Notes: generated from the sequence alone by a model not told the origin. A stretch of DNA of 64,000 nt from Pontibacter sp. FD36 (GCF_015686655.1 NZ_JADPMP010000010.1:1-64000); one strand, 5' to 3'. Shown: positions 15,805 to 25,576, counted from the first letter of the stretch. A program made the numbers and translations.

Positions 15805-17049
15805 TTATACCTCCCTACCCTGCTTCCATACCTTGCTTGGTTTAAGTTTGCCTTGCTGGTAGAGGATTTCTCTGTAATTGTCTATTGGGAAAGCGATCAA
15901 ATCAGCCTGCTTGCCTTTCTCAATTGTTCCGCGGTCAGTCAGGTTAAGTGCTTTTGCAGCCCGAACCGTGATGCCGGCCAGCGTCTCGGCACAAGTCAGT
16001 TTCTCAGCGGCTCCCAGCAGGGCAGCCTGCAACAGCAAATCACCCATCGGCGCAGAACCTGGATTCCAATCAGTGGCGATCGCCATACATAGACCGCCGT
16101 CGAGCATTTTACGGGCCGGAGCGTAGTGCATGCCCAAACCCAGCGATGCACCCGGCAGCACAGTAGCCACTACACCTGCAGCTTGCATCAGGGCGATCTC
16201 CTCATCTCCACTGGCCTCAAGATGGTCGGCGCTCAGGGCTCCTACTTCGGCGGCAATCCGGCTTCCGCCCGTGCTGAACTGGTCGGCATGCACAGTTAGG
16301 TCAAAGCCCATCTCTTTAGCGGCCAGCAGATACTCCATCGAATCCTCCTCGTTGAAAGCGGTATCCTCAATAAAAATATCGACCCGTTTCGCCAAGCCCT
16401 GCTCTTTGATCTGGGGTAGCAATTCGCTTACGACTTCCTGCAGGTAAAGCCGCGAATCCGTGTGCTCAGGCGGACGCATGTGGGCTGCCAAACAAGTAGG
16501 TATAAGCTCCAATGCATGGTGCTTATTGACCAGCTGAATCGCCTCCAGCATTTTGATCTCTTCTTCGGTAGTCAGGCCATAACCGCTCTTCACTTCACAG
16601 GTAGTCACTCCTTCTGACAAGTGGCGGTTGCAGCGCTTTTTGAGCAGTTCCACCAGTTCGACTACACTGGCTTCACGGGTTTTGCGTACGCTGTCGAGTA
16701 TACCGCCTCCGCTTCGGGCTATCTCCAAATATGATTTGCCGGCCACCCGCATGGCGTAGTCATTGGCACGTGAACCGGCAAAGCAGATATGGGTATGGGA
16801 GTCGACCAGACCCGGCAAGAGCACCATGGGCTCAGTTATTTTTTGTAAGGTATAGCCCTTCTCCTGCGCAATTTTCAAAAGCTTATCGTATTGCTCTACC
16901 AGTACAATATACCCATCATACACCAACACCCCTGCATTTTCGAGCACCACTAATGCCTCATCAGCAATTGGCCCCGCTTCCGGTAGCCCAGCCATGGTCA
17001 CTACCTGTTTAAAAGGCCCAATCAAGGTATGATTATGATCCTGTTTCAT
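15805..17049 (-). CDS. hutI: Imidazolonepropionase
   Basis: 414 residues from the ATG at 17049; an upstream TTG at 17082 would add 11 residues and is less likely. It is an amidohydrolase: the HxH metal motif is in VDSHTHICFAGSR, the HADQ motif supplies a metal ligand in the barrel, and the late ATDWNPGSAP holds the catalytic Asp. It opens 4-imidazolone-5-propionate to N-formimidoyl-L-glutamate, between HutU and HutG. Full length for the family. It lies about 170 bp downstream of hutU, after a terminator-like stem. Confidence 0.93.
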   Translation of the reverse strand: MKQDHNHTLIGPFKQVVTMAGLPEAGPIADEALVVLENAGVLVYDGYIVLVEQYDKLLKIAQEKGYTLQKITEPMVLLPGLVDSHTHICFAGSRANDYAMRVAGKSYLEIARSGGGILDSVRKTREASVVELVELLKKRCNRHLSEGVTTCEVKSGYGLTTEEEIKMLEAIQLVNKHHALELIPTCLAAHMRPPEHTDSRLYLQEVVSELLPQIKEQGLAKRVDIFIEDTAFNEEDSMEYLLAAKEMGFDLTVHADQFSTGGSRIAAEVGALSADHLEASGDEEIALMQAAGVVATVLPGASLGLGMHYAPARKMLDGGLCMAIATDWNPGSAPMGDLLLQAALLGAAEKLTCAETLAGITVRAAKALNLTDRGTIEKGKQADLIAFPIDNYREILYQQGKLKPSKVWKQGREV

Positions 17050-17182
17050 AGTTTTAATCTGTTGTTTATTATACCTGCTCAAGCCTTCATTTCAAACGTG
17101 ATAAAGCGAATTTGAAAAGGTGGAATCGAAATTGATGCTCAAGAAAGCTTGCTCCTCAGGTATAGGAAATGATAAGAAAAAA

Positions 17183-17210
17183 TGCCCTTACCTGTTATTA
17201 GGAGAGGGCA
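17183..17210 (-). terminator. Terminator downstream of hutU
   Basis: TGCCCTTACCT (17183-17193) pairs with AGGAGAGGGCA (17200-17210) apart from a 2-nt mismatch. On the minus strand it is followed by a T-run. It may separate hutU from hutI-hutG or only attenuate. Confidence 0.65.
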
Positions 17211-17219
17211 AGAATAGTA

Positions 17220-18932
17220 TTACAAGTTCAAGCCAAACTTCTCCGCATTGGCCTGTGCGGTTTCGTAACCGGCGTCGGCGTGGCGGAAGATGCCCATGGC
17301 GGGGTCGTTATGCAGCACACGGCTCAGGCAGCGGTCGGCACGCTCGGTACCGTCAGCCAGAATCACCATACCGGCATGCTGCGAATAGCCTATACCTACG
17401 CCGCCACCGTGGTGGAAAGATACCCAAGTAGCACCGCCCGCCGTGTTGGACATCAGGTTGAGCAGTGGCCAGTCCGATACGGCATCGGAGCCGTCGAGCA
17501 TACCTTCGGTTTCGCGGTATGGAGAGGCTACAGAGCCGCAGTCGAGGTGGTCACGACCGATCACAATTGGGGCTTTCACTTTGCCCTCGCGCACGAGTTG
17601 GTTGAACATGAGTCCGGCTTTTTCGCGCTCACCCATACCCAGCCAGCAAATGCGGCAAGGTAACCCCTGGAAAGCCACTTTCTCCTCGGCTTCGTCGAGC
17701 CACTTGATCATGTGCGTGTTCTCCGGGAAAAGTTGTTTCAGGGCCTCGTCTGTCACGCGGATATCCTCCGGATCGCCTGAAAGAGCAGCCCAACGGAAAG
17801 GTCCTTTGCCTTCGCAGAAAAGCGGACGCATATACTCCGGCACGAAGCCCGGTATATTGAAGGCATTCGGTTCACCACCCTGCTGTGCAAACTCGCGTAG
17901 GTTGTTGCCATAGTCAAAGGTACGGCTGCCGCGACGCTGCAGCTCCAACATAAAGCCTACGTGACGGGCCATACTCTTGAGTGAGCGGGCTTTGTATTCT
18001 TTTGGATCACGCTCACGCAGCTCCTTCGCTTCTTCCAGCGTCAAACCGTTCGGCACGTAGCCGTTGATCGGGTCGTGGGCAGAAGTCTGGTCGGTGAGGA
18101 TTTCCGGGGTGATGTTATCCTGAATCAGTTTCTCCAGCACATCGCCGATGTCGCCTACCAGACCAATAGAGATCGCCTCGCCCTTTTCTTTGGCTTCGAG
18201 GGCCCAGCGTTTGGCCTCTTCGTAGTCGTAAGTCATTTTGTCGATGTAGCGGGTTTCGAGGCGTTTTTTGATACGCTCCGGGTCCACATCCACACCTAAG
18301 AAAGTAGCACCTGCGATGGTGGCTGCTAATGGCTGCGCACCGCCCATACCGCCAAGTCCGCCCGTTACAAGCAGTTTGTGGCGCAGGTCGTCGTTGAAGT
18401 GGATTCTGCCGCAGGCTGCGAAGGTCTCGTAGGTACCCTGCAGGATACCCTGCGTACCGATGTAGATCCAGCTACCGGCCGTCATCTGGCCGTACATCAT
18501 CAGACCACGTTCACGCAGTTCGTTGAAATGCTCCCACGTTGCCCAATGCGGTACCAGGTTGGAGTTGGCGATCAGTACACGCGGCGCCTCGGCATGCGTG
18601 CGCACCTTGCCCACTGGCTTACCGGATTGTACCAGCAAACTCTCGTCTTCTTCCAGGTTCAGCAATACCTCGATGATCTTCTGAGCATCGGCCACGGTGC
18701 GAGCCGCCTGCCCGATACCACCGTATACTACCAGTCGGCTCGGGTCCTCCGCCACCTCGTCGGTGAGGTTGTTGAGGAACATGCGCAGTGCCGCTTCACT
18801 CTGCCAGTTTTTGGCATTCAGTTCCGGTCCGGTCGGCGGAGTGTAAGTCGGATGGTTGGCGTATTTCTGGATAAACTCGCTCACAGAGAGATTAGAGCGT
18901 TTCACAGATTCAGTTGCTGTGGCGTTATTCAT
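17220..18932 (-). CDS. hutU: Urocanate hydratase
   Basis: 570 residues, full length. Recognisable landmarks: [10 protein letters not shown] near the N-terminus, the [21 protein letters not shown] region, [13 protein letters not shown] (NAD+ binding), [15 protein letters not shown] with the conserved Cys, and [23 protein letters not shown]. It hydrates urocanate to 4-imidazolone-5-propionate using tightly bound NAD+ as an electrophile. It heads the hutU-hutI-hutG run. The histidine ammonia-lyase that should supply urocanate (hutH) is not in the window, so it must lie elsewhere. Confidence 0.96.
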   Translation of the reverse strand: MNNATATESVKRSNLSVSEFIQKYANHPTYTPPTGPELNAKNWQSEAALRMFLNNLTDEVAEDPSRLVVYGGIGQAARTVADAQKIIEVLLNLEEDESLLVQSGKPVGKVRTHAEAPRVLIANSNLVPHWATWEHFNELRERGLMMYGQMTAGSWIYIGTQGILQGTYETFAACGRIHFNDDLRHKLLVTGGLGGMGGAQPLAATIAGATFLGVDVDPERIKKRLETRYIDKMTYDYEEAKRWALEAKEKGEAISIGLVGDIGDVLEKLIQDNITPEILTDQTSAHDPINGYVPNGLTLEEAKELRERDPKEYKARSLKSMARHVGFMLELQRRGSRTFDYGNNLREFAQQGGEPNAFNIPGFVPEYMRPLFCEGKGPFRWAALSGDPEDIRVTDEALKQLFPENTHMIKWLDEAEEKVAFQGLPCRICWLGMGEREKAGLMFNQLVREGKVKAPIVIGRDHLDCGSVASPYRETEGMLDGSDAVSDWPLLNLMSNTAGGATWVSFHHGGGVGIGYSQHAGMVILADGTERADRCLSRVLHNDPAMGIFRHADAGYETAQANAEKFGLNL

Positions 18933-19053
18933 AGTTCATTCGTTCGTAAAATCCTGTTCAATATTCTTAAAAAAAGAGCAGAAAGGATAGAAAAATCATG
19001 CTTAATTTCAGCCTCCTGACCTTTGTCACACCAATGTATCAACAATAATCAAC

Positions 19054-19680
19054 ATGTTTCATATCCCGCTCTCCTCCCTACGTCCCCACTTTGGCGACAT
19101 CGACATCTACCTCTTCGACCAGTTGCTCAAAGGCCGTATCCAAAAAGGCATGCACCTGCTCGACGCCGGTTGCGGAACTGGGCGAAACATTGCCTACCTG
19201 ATGCAGGCCGGCGTGGAGATATACGGGGCTGATATTTCGGCAGAAGCGATCGGGAAAACGCGAGAGCTGGCATCCGAACTGGCTCCTACCCTACCTACCC
19301 GCAACTTTGTAGTAGCTGATCTGGATGCGCTGCCGTTTGAGAATAAAAGATTTGACGTAGTGCTCTGCAGTGCCGTGCTGCACTTCGCCCGAAGCGAGGA
19401 ACATTTCAAAAGCATCCTACGGGAGTTGTGGCGGGTACTCAAACCAGGCGGTATGCTCTTCGCCCGCTTCAGCACTACTATCGGGCTGGAAGGGAAGTTG
19501 CAGCAGGTGGAGGGCCGGTTTTACCGGATGTCCCACGGTCCGGTTTGGTTTCTGGCGGATGAAGAGCTGGTGATTGAAGTGGAACAGGAATTAGGAGCCG
19601 GGCGTTTGGAACCGTTAAAGACGGTGCTGGTAGAGCAGGAACGGGCGATGACAACGTGGGTGGTGCGGAAAATTGTCTGA
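19054..19680 (+). CDS. Class I SAM-dependent methyltransferase
   Basis: 208 residues with a Rossmann methyltransferase core. Motif I is LLDAGCGTGRN (about 32-42), with an acidic residue at the end of strand 2 (GADIS), then DLDALPF and DVVLCSAVLHF for motifs II and III. This is the Methyltransf_11/25 type, and the substrate is unknown. It is divergent from hutU and convergent with the VWA gene, so it is probably a single-gene unit closed by the terminator at 19728. Confidence 0.8.
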   Translation: MFHIPLSSLRPHFGDIDIYLFDQLLKGRIQKGMHLLDAGCGTGRNIAYLMQAGVEIYGADISAEAIGKTRELASELAPTLPTRNFVVADLDALPFENKRFDVVLCSAVLHFARSEEHFKSILRELWRVLKPGGMLFARFSTTIGLEGKLQQVEGRFYRMSHGPVWFLADEELVIEVEQELGAGRLEPLKTVLVEQERAMTTWVVRKIV

Positions 19681-19727
19681 ATCAGGATTTACAGGATTTA
19701 ACGTCCGCGCCATATGTATCTACAAAA

Positions 19728-19758
19728 AAGAGGAAGGAGTAGCGAACTCCCTCCTCTT
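19728..19758. terminator. Bidirectional terminator
   Basis: aagaggaaggagt (19728-19740) pairs with actccctcctctt (19746-19758) with one mismatch, between the convergent methyltransferase and VWA genes. Confidence 0.75.
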
Positions 19759-19773
19759 CAGAATACTTATTAA

Positions 19774-21645
19774 TTACCTCCCATCACTTAACAACCCCAT
19801 AGACTTCACTAAATTGATAAACTCAATTCGATACCCCTCTTCATCCTTGCCTCGGGCATTCTTCGCCAATTCCAATACCATAGGGAACGAGGCATTACCT
19901 TTAAACTCTGAATCACGGAGCAGCATGCCGCAGGCAGCCACTGCGGCTGAGAAACGGAAGTTGTCGGACGTCTGAGCGGAAGGTATAGCTTGACTGCTGA
20001 CCGTCGTGGTCATCAACCTGCTTGTCTCGCCATCCGGCTCTTTGTAGCGTAGCTTCATTGTGAGCATTTCGTCGGTACGTTTTGCTTTCGGATCGACAGT
20101 TGTTTTCTGATATTTCAGTTCATCCACAAGTCCCGCCTGCGATTCAGACGAAGCCCCTACCGGCACAATTTCATACAGTGCAGTTACAGTATGGCCGGAA
20201 CCTATGTCACCGGCGTCTTTCTTGTCGTCGTTAAACTCCTCGTTGGCCAGTGCGCGGTTTTCATAACCGATCAGACGGTAGGCTTTTACTTTAGCAGGGT
20301 TGAACTCGAGCTGCAGTTTCACATCTTTGGCGATGGTAAAGAGGGTGCCGCCGAATTCGTTGACAAACACCTTCTGCGCTTCCCTAATGTTATCGATGTA
20401 GGCGTAATTTCCATTGCCCTTATTGGCCAATTGCTCCATGCGGGAGTCTTTCAGATTGCCGGTGCCAAAGCCCAGCACAGTCAGGAATACGCCTGTTTCG
20501 CGCTTCTTTTCGATCAGGCGTTGTAGTTCGCTGTCGCTGCTCACGCCCACGTTAAAGTCACCGTCCGATGCCAAAATCACGCGGTTGTTACCGCCTTTCA
20601 CAAAGTTTTCCTCTGCTACTTTATAGGCCAGGTTTATACCTGCGCCACCGGCCGTAGAACCGCCCGCTTCGAGCTGATCCAAAGCCGTGATGATCTTCTT
20701 TTTCTCTTTTCCGGAGGTGGAAGGCAGCACCAACCCGGCAGCTCCGGCATAGACCACCATAGATACCCGATCCTGCGGACGAAGCTCTTCCACCAGCAAC
20801 TTCAGACCGGCTTTCACGAGGGGCAACTTATCGGGCGAGAACATCGAACCAGACACGTCGATCAGGAACACCAGATTGGAGGGCGGCAGCTGATCCGTGG
20901 CGACACGCTTGCCTTGCAGACCGATGTGCAGCAGTTGGTTAGCCTTGTTCCATGGGCAAGCTGACAATTCAGTCGTAACAGAGAAAGGCGCATCCCCGCT
21001 TGGCTGCGGGTAATCGTAGTTGAAGTAATTGACCATCTCTTCGATGCGCACGGCGTCGGCGGGCGGACGTTGGCCCTGATTCAGGAAGCGGCGCACATTG
21101 CTGTAAGAGGCATTATCTACGTCGATGGAGAAAGTAGAAAGGGGATTTTTCTGGGCGTCCAGGAAAGAGTTCTCTTTGATGAAGTCATAGTTTTCGGTAT
21201 TGTGCGAGAAAGGCTCTGCATCGAAAACAGGCGCAGCGGCATAAGACATGTTCTCGGCCCTGTTTCTTCCTGAGAAAACACCCGCTACCTTCCCTGCAAT
21301 TGCCCGGGATAAGCTTTGTTCCACCACAACCACTTCATGTAATGTATGTGTATCTACCTGCAGTTTCACATCCACTACTTCCCGCTTGCCTACCTTTATT
21401 TCCTGTGTCATGTAGCCGATGTAGCGAAACACGAGCACAGCATTATCATTAGGTATAGACAGGCTATACTTCCCATGTTGGTCGGTGGATGCACCCTTGG
21501 TGGTTCCCTTGATCAGGATGCTCACACCGGGCAGTGGATTTCCAGCATTGGCGTCGGTCACGGTGCCGGTGATGGTGCGGCTTTGAGCGGTTGCAGTCAG
21601 CCCGAACAGCAGCAGGGCGAAAAGCAGGAAGAGGTTCTTTTTCAT
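19774..21645 (-). CDS. VWA-domain protein with CarboxypepD_reg and DUF3520-type regions
   Basis: 623 residues from the ATG at 21645 (the longer frame adds 17 residues before a clear signal peptide ending ATAQ). Order: CarboxypepD_reg-like domain (about 22-105), a plug-like motif SLSRAIAGKVAGVF (111-124), a von Willebrand factor N-terminal region, a VWA domain with an intact MIDAS (DVSGSM, 263-268), and a C-terminal YfbK/DUF3520-like part. Such proteins bind Mg2+ and protein partners at the cell envelope. It is divergent from a sigma/anti-sigma pair whose anti-sigma factor has the same CarboxypepD_reg plus plug-like arrangement, which suggests a shared signalling or assembly role. Confidence 0.85.
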   Translation of the reverse strand: MKKNLFLLFALLLFGLTATAQSRTITGTVTDANAGNPLPGVSILIKGTTKGASTDQHGKYSLSIPNDNAVLVFRYIGYMTQEIKVGKREVVDVKLQVDTHTLHEVVVVEQSLSRAIAGKVAGVFSGRNRAENMSYAAAPVFDAEPFSHNTENYDFIKENSFLDAQKNPLSTFSIDVDNASYSNVRRFLNQGQRPPADAVRIEEMVNYFNYDYPQPSGDAPFSVTTELSACPWNKANQLLHIGLQGKRVATDQLPPSNLVFLIDVSGSMFSPDKLPLVKAGLKLLVEELRPQDRVSMVVYAGAAGLVLPSTSGKEKKKIITALDQLEAGGSTAGGAGINLAYKVAEENFVKGGNNRVILASDGDFNVGVSSDSELQRLIEKKRETGVFLTVLGFGTGNLKDSRMEQLANKGNGNYAYIDNIREAQKVFVNEFGGTLFTIAKDVKLQLEFNPAKVKAYRLIGYENRALANEEFNDDKKDAGDIGSGHTVTALYEIVPVGASSESQAGLVDELKYQKTTVDPKAKRTDEMLTMKLRYKEPDGETSRLMTTTVSSQAIPSAQTSDNFRFSAAVAACGMLLRDSEFKGNASFPMVLELAKNARGKDEEGYRIEFINLVKSMGLLSDGR

Positions 21646-21744
21646 GGCTATTATGTTTTGGTTTACGTCATGATGCCACCTCCACAGGCTTTCCATAAAA
21701 ATTTCAGAATATTTTTCTTTTCTTTAGAAAATCAATTCCGGTAC

Positions 21745-22344
21745 ATGCTCCCTTTCTTCATCAAGCTCTTCACCAACGCCAAGCCGCCGCCCGACGATGC
21801 GGAGCTGGTGCGCTTGTATAAGGAGACAGGTGACCTGGAGCATCTGGGGGAATTATTTCAGCGCCACTCCAAGCTGGTATACCTGGTCTGCCAGAAATAC
21901 CTGCAGGACCCGGAGGAAAGCAAAGACGCCACCATGCAGCTGTTTGAGCACGTTTCAAAAGCATTGCTGCAGCACGAGGTCAGCAATTTCAAGAGTTGGC
22001 TTCACGTGACCGCCCGGAACTTTTGCCTGATGCAACTGCGGGCCAACAAACACAAAAGCACCGTGCCGCTCTCAGATAATGCCCCGCCTGTTATGGAAAA
22101 CACGGAGCCACTGCATCCTAACGACGCAGAAGAGTCAGAGAAAATGGAACAGGCTTTGCACGCGGCTTTGAAAGAGTTGCCTCCGCAGCAGCGGGAGTGC
22201 GTCGAGCTGTTTTACCTGCAGCAAAAGAGTTACAAAGAGATCAGCACCCTCACGGGCTGCGATCTGAATAAAGTGAAAAGCTACATCCAGAACGGAAAGC
22301 GAAACCTGAAAATCATCATGGAGAAAAACCATGCAGCCAGATAA
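21745..22344 (+). CDS. RNA polymerase sigma factor, ECF-like
   Basis: 199 residues from the ATG at 21745; the frame is open further upstream only across the divergent gene. Region 2 is about 20-90 (LVRLYKETGDLEHLGELFQRHSK) and region 4 about 133-195 (LPPQQRECVELFYLQQKSYKEISTLTG), joined by a charged linker. It should direct RNA polymerase to a specific promoter set. Its end overlaps the start of the anti-sigma gene by 14 bp, so the two are translationally coupled and the downstream product is its presumed regulator. The VWA gene diverges 100 bp upstream. Confidence 0.85.
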   Translation: MLPFFIKLFTNAKPPPDDAELVRLYKETGDLEHLGELFQRHSKLVYLVCQKYLQDPEESKDATMQLFEHVSKALLQHEVSNFKSWLHVTARNFCLMQLRANKHKSTVPLSDNAPPVMENTEPLHPNDAEESEKMEQALHAALKELPPQQRECVELFYLQQKSYKEISTLTGCDLNKVKSYIQNGKRNLKIIMEKNHAAR

Positions 22345-23701
22345 GCGACATATACTTTGGGACGGGGGTGACCACCCTTCCGTGGAACTGCTGGAGCAGT
22401 ACCAGGAAGGCACGTTGCCCGAAGCCCTTCACCACCAGTTGGAGCGCCATCTTCTGGACTGCGACCTGTGCTCTGATGTGCTGGAGGGGCTGGCTGTGTC
22501 GGATGCTGCCCAAACCGAAAGCCATGTGCGGGACATCAACCGACGCATTGCTGCCAAAAGCCGCCGGCAGAAGCGCAAGCCAGTTCCGCTATACCTGACC
22601 GACTGGAAAGTAGCCGCTGCGGTGGCCATGGTGCTGCTCTCCACCATTGTGGTGTTTTACTACAACTACCAGCAGGTAAGCGAACAGCAAGGTATAGCCG
22701 CCCAGCAGGAGAAGGCAATTCAGGAAGCCATGGATCTGGGTGAAAAAACCGAGGTACCTGCTACACCTGAAACCATAGCAGATGCCAAACCGGACATGGT
22801 GCGTCCTAACCAGCTAGCCGCTGTCCAGCAACCGAGAACGTTCCGTACACCTCGGGCACGTAAAAGCCCACCTACCCGGGAAGAAGCTTTCGCAGTTGAT
22901 GACCTGGAAGAGGTGGACGTTGAAATTGATGTGGCTGATCTGACAGAATCTATACCTGAACGCATCGTAACTGCGCAACCTGAAAAACAACTGGCTGAAG
23001 TGACGGTACCACCACCCCCGCAGCGCAACACCATGATGCCGGAAAGCACCACCGTGGCCAAGGCACTGCGAGGACAAGTAGCAGGCGTGCAGGTACAGCG
23101 CAACAAACAACTTGGCCCGAATCAGGTGCAGGGCCAAGTGATCGATCAAGATGGTAATCCCCTGCCGGGTGTATCGGTCGTAGTGAAAGGGACTACACAA
23201 GGTGTAGCGACTGATGCACAGGGTAATTTCGTGCTAACCTTGCCGGATGAAAAAGCGACACTGGTACTCCGATACATCGGTTATCAAACCAGAGAAAAGG
23301 GAGTATATGCAGGTACTGATCCGATCACGTTGGATCTACAGGTTGACAATAAAGCTTTGAGTGAGGTTGTCGTGACCCGTCAACACACGTCTAACTCAGC
23401 TCCTGTAGTGGCTGCCAAACCAGCTGCAGGGCATAAAGCCTACCGACAGTATTTAGCTGAAAACCTGCGCTATACCTCAGACATGCCAAAAGGTCGTGTG
23501 GTGGTACGGGCAACGGTAACGACAAGTGGCACGCTGGAAAATCTGGAAATAGTGCGCGGACTTTGTGAGCCCTGCGACAACGAAGCGATGCGACTCGTAG
23601 CACAGGGACCGAAATGGCAACCGGCGACGCAGGATGGGCATAAAATAGAGCAGCGGGTAAGGATCGTCGTGCGCTTCAGACCTGAAAAATCAAAAAAATG
23701 A
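22331..23701 (+). CDS. Anti-sigma factor with CarboxypepD_reg and TonB C-terminal domains
   Basis: 456 residues. The N-terminal cytoplasmic part has a zinc-finger anti-sigma motif (H40-x3-C44-x2-C47). A single transmembrane helix lies at about 93-112, followed by a proline- and glutamate-rich periplasmic linker, a plug-like motif (AKALRGQVAGVQV, about 236-250), a CarboxypepD_reg domain (about 258-345, ending LSEVVV), and a C-terminal TonB_C-type domain (about 365-453). Predicted to hold the overlapping sigma factor at the membrane and to sense an envelope signal through periplasmic domains normally found in TonB-dependent receptors and TonB. The domain combination is unusual for an anti-sigma factor. 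Confidence 0.82.
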   Translation: MQPDKRHILWDGGDHPSVELLEQYQEGTLPEALHHQLERHLLDCDLCSDVLEGLAVSDAAQTESHVRDINRRIAAKSRRQKRKPVPLYLTDWKVAAAVAMVLLSTIVVFYYNYQQVSEQQGIAAQQEKAIQEAMDLGEKTEVPATPETIADAKPDMVRPNQLAAVQQPRTFRTPRARKSPPTREEAFAVDDLEEVDVEIDVADLTESIPERIVTAQPEKQLAEVTVPPPPQRNTMMPESTTVAKALRGQVAGVQVQRNKQLGPNQVQGQVIDQDGNPLPGVSVVVKGTTQGVATDAQGNFVLTLPDEKATLVLRYIGYQTREKGVYAGTDPITLDLQVDNKALSEVVVTRQHTSNSAPVVAAKPAAGHKAYRQYLAENLRYTSDMPKGRVVVRATVTTSGTLENLEIVRGLCEPCDNEAMRLVAQGPKWQPATQDGHKIEQRVRIVVRFRPEKSKK

Positions 23702-24321
23702 AAGACCTGGTGAAATCAGCATGGGAAGCACTTTGCCGCAGGTATAGCTCTGACGAGGAGTTAATCAGGCAGCTGTGGGATGAACTGGAAAAGGGCTACA
23801 CAGCTAAAGACAGGCACTACCACAACCTCGCCCACATCGCCTACATGCTCGAATTGGCCGACAGGTATAAGCAGGAGCCGCAGCAGCAGGACCTTTTGCT
23901 CTTCGCCATTTTTTACCACGATATCGTGTACAAGGCGACCCGCTCTGACAATGAAGAGCAGAGTGCCGTAATCGCCGCACAGCGCCTGCACCTGCTTGGT
24001 ATACCTGAGGCTGACATACTGCATGTGAAAGAAATGATCATCGCTACCAAAGCACATCAGACAAATGCAGATTATCAGACCAACCTGTTACTCGACCTGG
24101 ATCTTGCCATACTGGGAGCAGACCAGGAGCGCTATGACAGGTATAGCGAAGGAGTGCGGAAAGAGTACAGTATCTATCCTGACCTGATTTACAAGCCGGG
24201 CAGACGCAAGGTGCTGCAGCATTTTTTGGCGCAACCACACATCTACAAAACACCAGCTTTCCAGGAGGCATTTGAGGAAAAAGCCAGAGCCAATTTACAG
24301 CGGGAGTTGAAGGAATCATAA
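23698..24321 (+). CDS. HD-domain metal-dependent phosphohydrolase (predicted)
   Basis: 207 residues. Candidate metal ligands are in YHNLAH (H42, H46), FYHD (H74-D75) and LDLDLAILG, the pattern of the predicted HD superfamily proteins with N-terminal H-x3-H. The substrate is unknown; related proteins are annotated only as hydrolases. Its ATG overlaps the end of the anti-sigma gene by 4 bp (ATGA), so it is the third gene of the sigma operon, and it is closed by a strong palindromic terminator. Confidence 0.8.
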   Translation: MKDLVKSAWEALCRRYSSDEELIRQLWDELEKGYTAKDRHYHNLAHIAYMLELADRYKQEPQQQDLLLFAIFYHDIVYKATRSDNEEQSAVIAAQRLHLLGIPEADILHVKEMIIATKAHQTNADYQTNLLLDLDLAILGADQERYDRYSEGVRKEYSIYPDLIYKPGRRKVLQHFLAQPHIYKTPAFQEAFEEKARANLQRELKES

Positions 24322-24373
24322 AGTCATAAAAAAATCCCCTTCTATAAGTTGAAGGGGATTTTTTTATGACTTT
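24320..24373. terminator. Strong terminator after the sigma operon
   Basis: A 23-bp perfect inverted repeat (24320-24342 with 24351-24373) with an 8-nt loop and an A-run/T-run on both sides; can work in both directions. Confidence 0.85.
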
Positions 24374-24376
24374 ATG

Positions 24377-24486
24377 GCGCGAACGTCCTCGCTCGTGACT
24401 TGCTATCATGGGGCCTCTGGCCCAGTTTTATAATAAATAGCGGCCAGAGGCCTCACCATAATATTCACGAGCGAGGACGCTCGCGC
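24377..24486. repeat. REP/MITE-like inverted-repeat element
   Basis: The left arm (24377-24422) and right arm (24442-24486) are imperfect inverted copies: both carry CGTCCTCGCTCGTGA at the outside and GGCCTCTGGCC at the inside, with an AT-rich centre. The outer part of the right arm folds on itself (GAGCG-AGGA-CGCTC). A related sequence is at 60745-60792. No transposase is adjacent, so it would be a non-autonomous element. Confidence 0.65.
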
Positions 24487-24532
24487 TATACACTTAAGCC
24501 TTGGCTCTATTAAATTAATGCCCAAGCTAGGT

Positions 24533-25576
24533 TTACAAACTCGCCATATCGATCACAAAACGATACTTCACATCGCTGCGGAGCATGCGTTCATAGGCCT
24601 CATTGATGTCTTCCATTTTAATCAGCTCGATATCGGACATGATGTTGTGCTCGGCGCAGAAGTCCAGCATTTCCTGTGTCTCTGGTATACCGCCGATCAT
24701 AGAGCCAGCCAGGCGTTTGCGCCGGGCGATCAGGCTGAAGCCTGCTACGGTAGAAGGCTCCGGCGGCGCTCCCAGCAGGATCATGGTGCCGTCACGTTTC
24801 AGCATAGACAGGTATAGGTTGTAGTCGTGCGGGGCCGACACCGTGTCGATGATGAAATCGAAGGAATTGCGCAGCTGCTTGAGGGTAGCCTCGTCTTTGG
24901 TGACGGCAAAGTTGTGGGCGCCCAGGTCCAGTGCATCCTGTTTCTTGTTGGGCGATGTGCTCAGCACCGTCACGTCGGCACCTTTGGCAGCGGCAATTTT
25001 CACAGCCATGTGACCGAGCCCTCCAAGGCCGACTATACCTACGCGGTGCCCCTCTCCTATCTTCCACTGCATGATAGGCGAATAGGTAGTGATACCGGCG
25101 CAAAGCAAAGGCGCAGTACGGGCCAGGTCCAGGTTTTCAGGTACCTTCAGAGTATAATTCTCGTCTACCACGATCTGGCTGGAGTAGCCACCATAGGTGA
25201 TCGTCTTCCCGTCTCGCTCAAAGCTGTTGTAGGTGCCCACATTCTGCACTTCGCAGTACTGCTCCAAGCCTTCCTTGCAGCTGTGGCACTCGCGGCAAGA
25301 GTCGACGAAACAGCCGACACCGGCCAGGTCGCCTTCCTTGAATTTCTTCACAGCAGATCCTACCTTGCTCACCACTCCCACGATCTCGTGACCGGGTACC
25401 AGCGGGTACATGGCCCCGCTCCATTCGTTGCGGACCTGGTGCAGGTCAGAGTGGCACACGCCGCAGTATTTGATATCGATCAGCACGTCATGCTCCCCCA
25501 CCTCGCGGCGCTCCAGGCTGAAGGGCCCAAGCGGACTGGTAGGATCGAATGCGGCATAAGCTTTAGCTGAAATCAT
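24533..25576 (-). CDS. Zinc-dependent NAD(P)-dependent alcohol dehydrogenase (YahK/CAD-like)
   Basis: 347 residues of the medium-chain dehydrogenase family. The catalytic zinc site is in KYCGVCHSD (C38 and neighbours) with GHE (in PLVPGHEIVG). The structural zinc cysteines are in SCRECHSCKEGLEQYC, and the nucleotide-binding motif is GLGGLGHMAVK. This is the cinnamyl-alcohol-dehydrogenase/YahK branch, which mainly reduces aldehydes with NADPH. The cofactor is inferred from the family, and the physiological substrate is not known. Single gene on the minus strand. Confidence 0.9.
   Translation of the reverse strand: MISAKAYAAFDPTSPLGPFSLERREVGEHDVLIDIKYCGVCHSDLHQVRNEWSGAMYPLVPGHEIVGVVSKVGSAVKKFKEGDLAGVGCFVDSCRECHSCKEGLEQYCEVQNVGTYNSFERDGKTITYGGYSSQIVVDENYTLKVPENLDLARTAPLLCAGITTYSPIMQWKIGEGHRVGIVGLGGLGHMAVKIAAAKGADVTVLSTSPNKKQDALDLGAHNFAVTKDEATLKQLRNSFDFIIDTVSAPHDYNLYLSMLKRDGTMILLGAPPEPSTVAGFSLIARRKRLAGSMIGGIPETQEMLDFCAEHNIMSDIELIKMEDINEAYERMLRSDVKYRFVIDMASL

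Noticed and set aside
21346-21744. Extended N-terminus of the sigma factor across the divergent VWA gene.
   Set aside because: The extra 133 residues overlap the opposite gene and do not resemble sigma factors; the ATG at 21745 gives the normal length.
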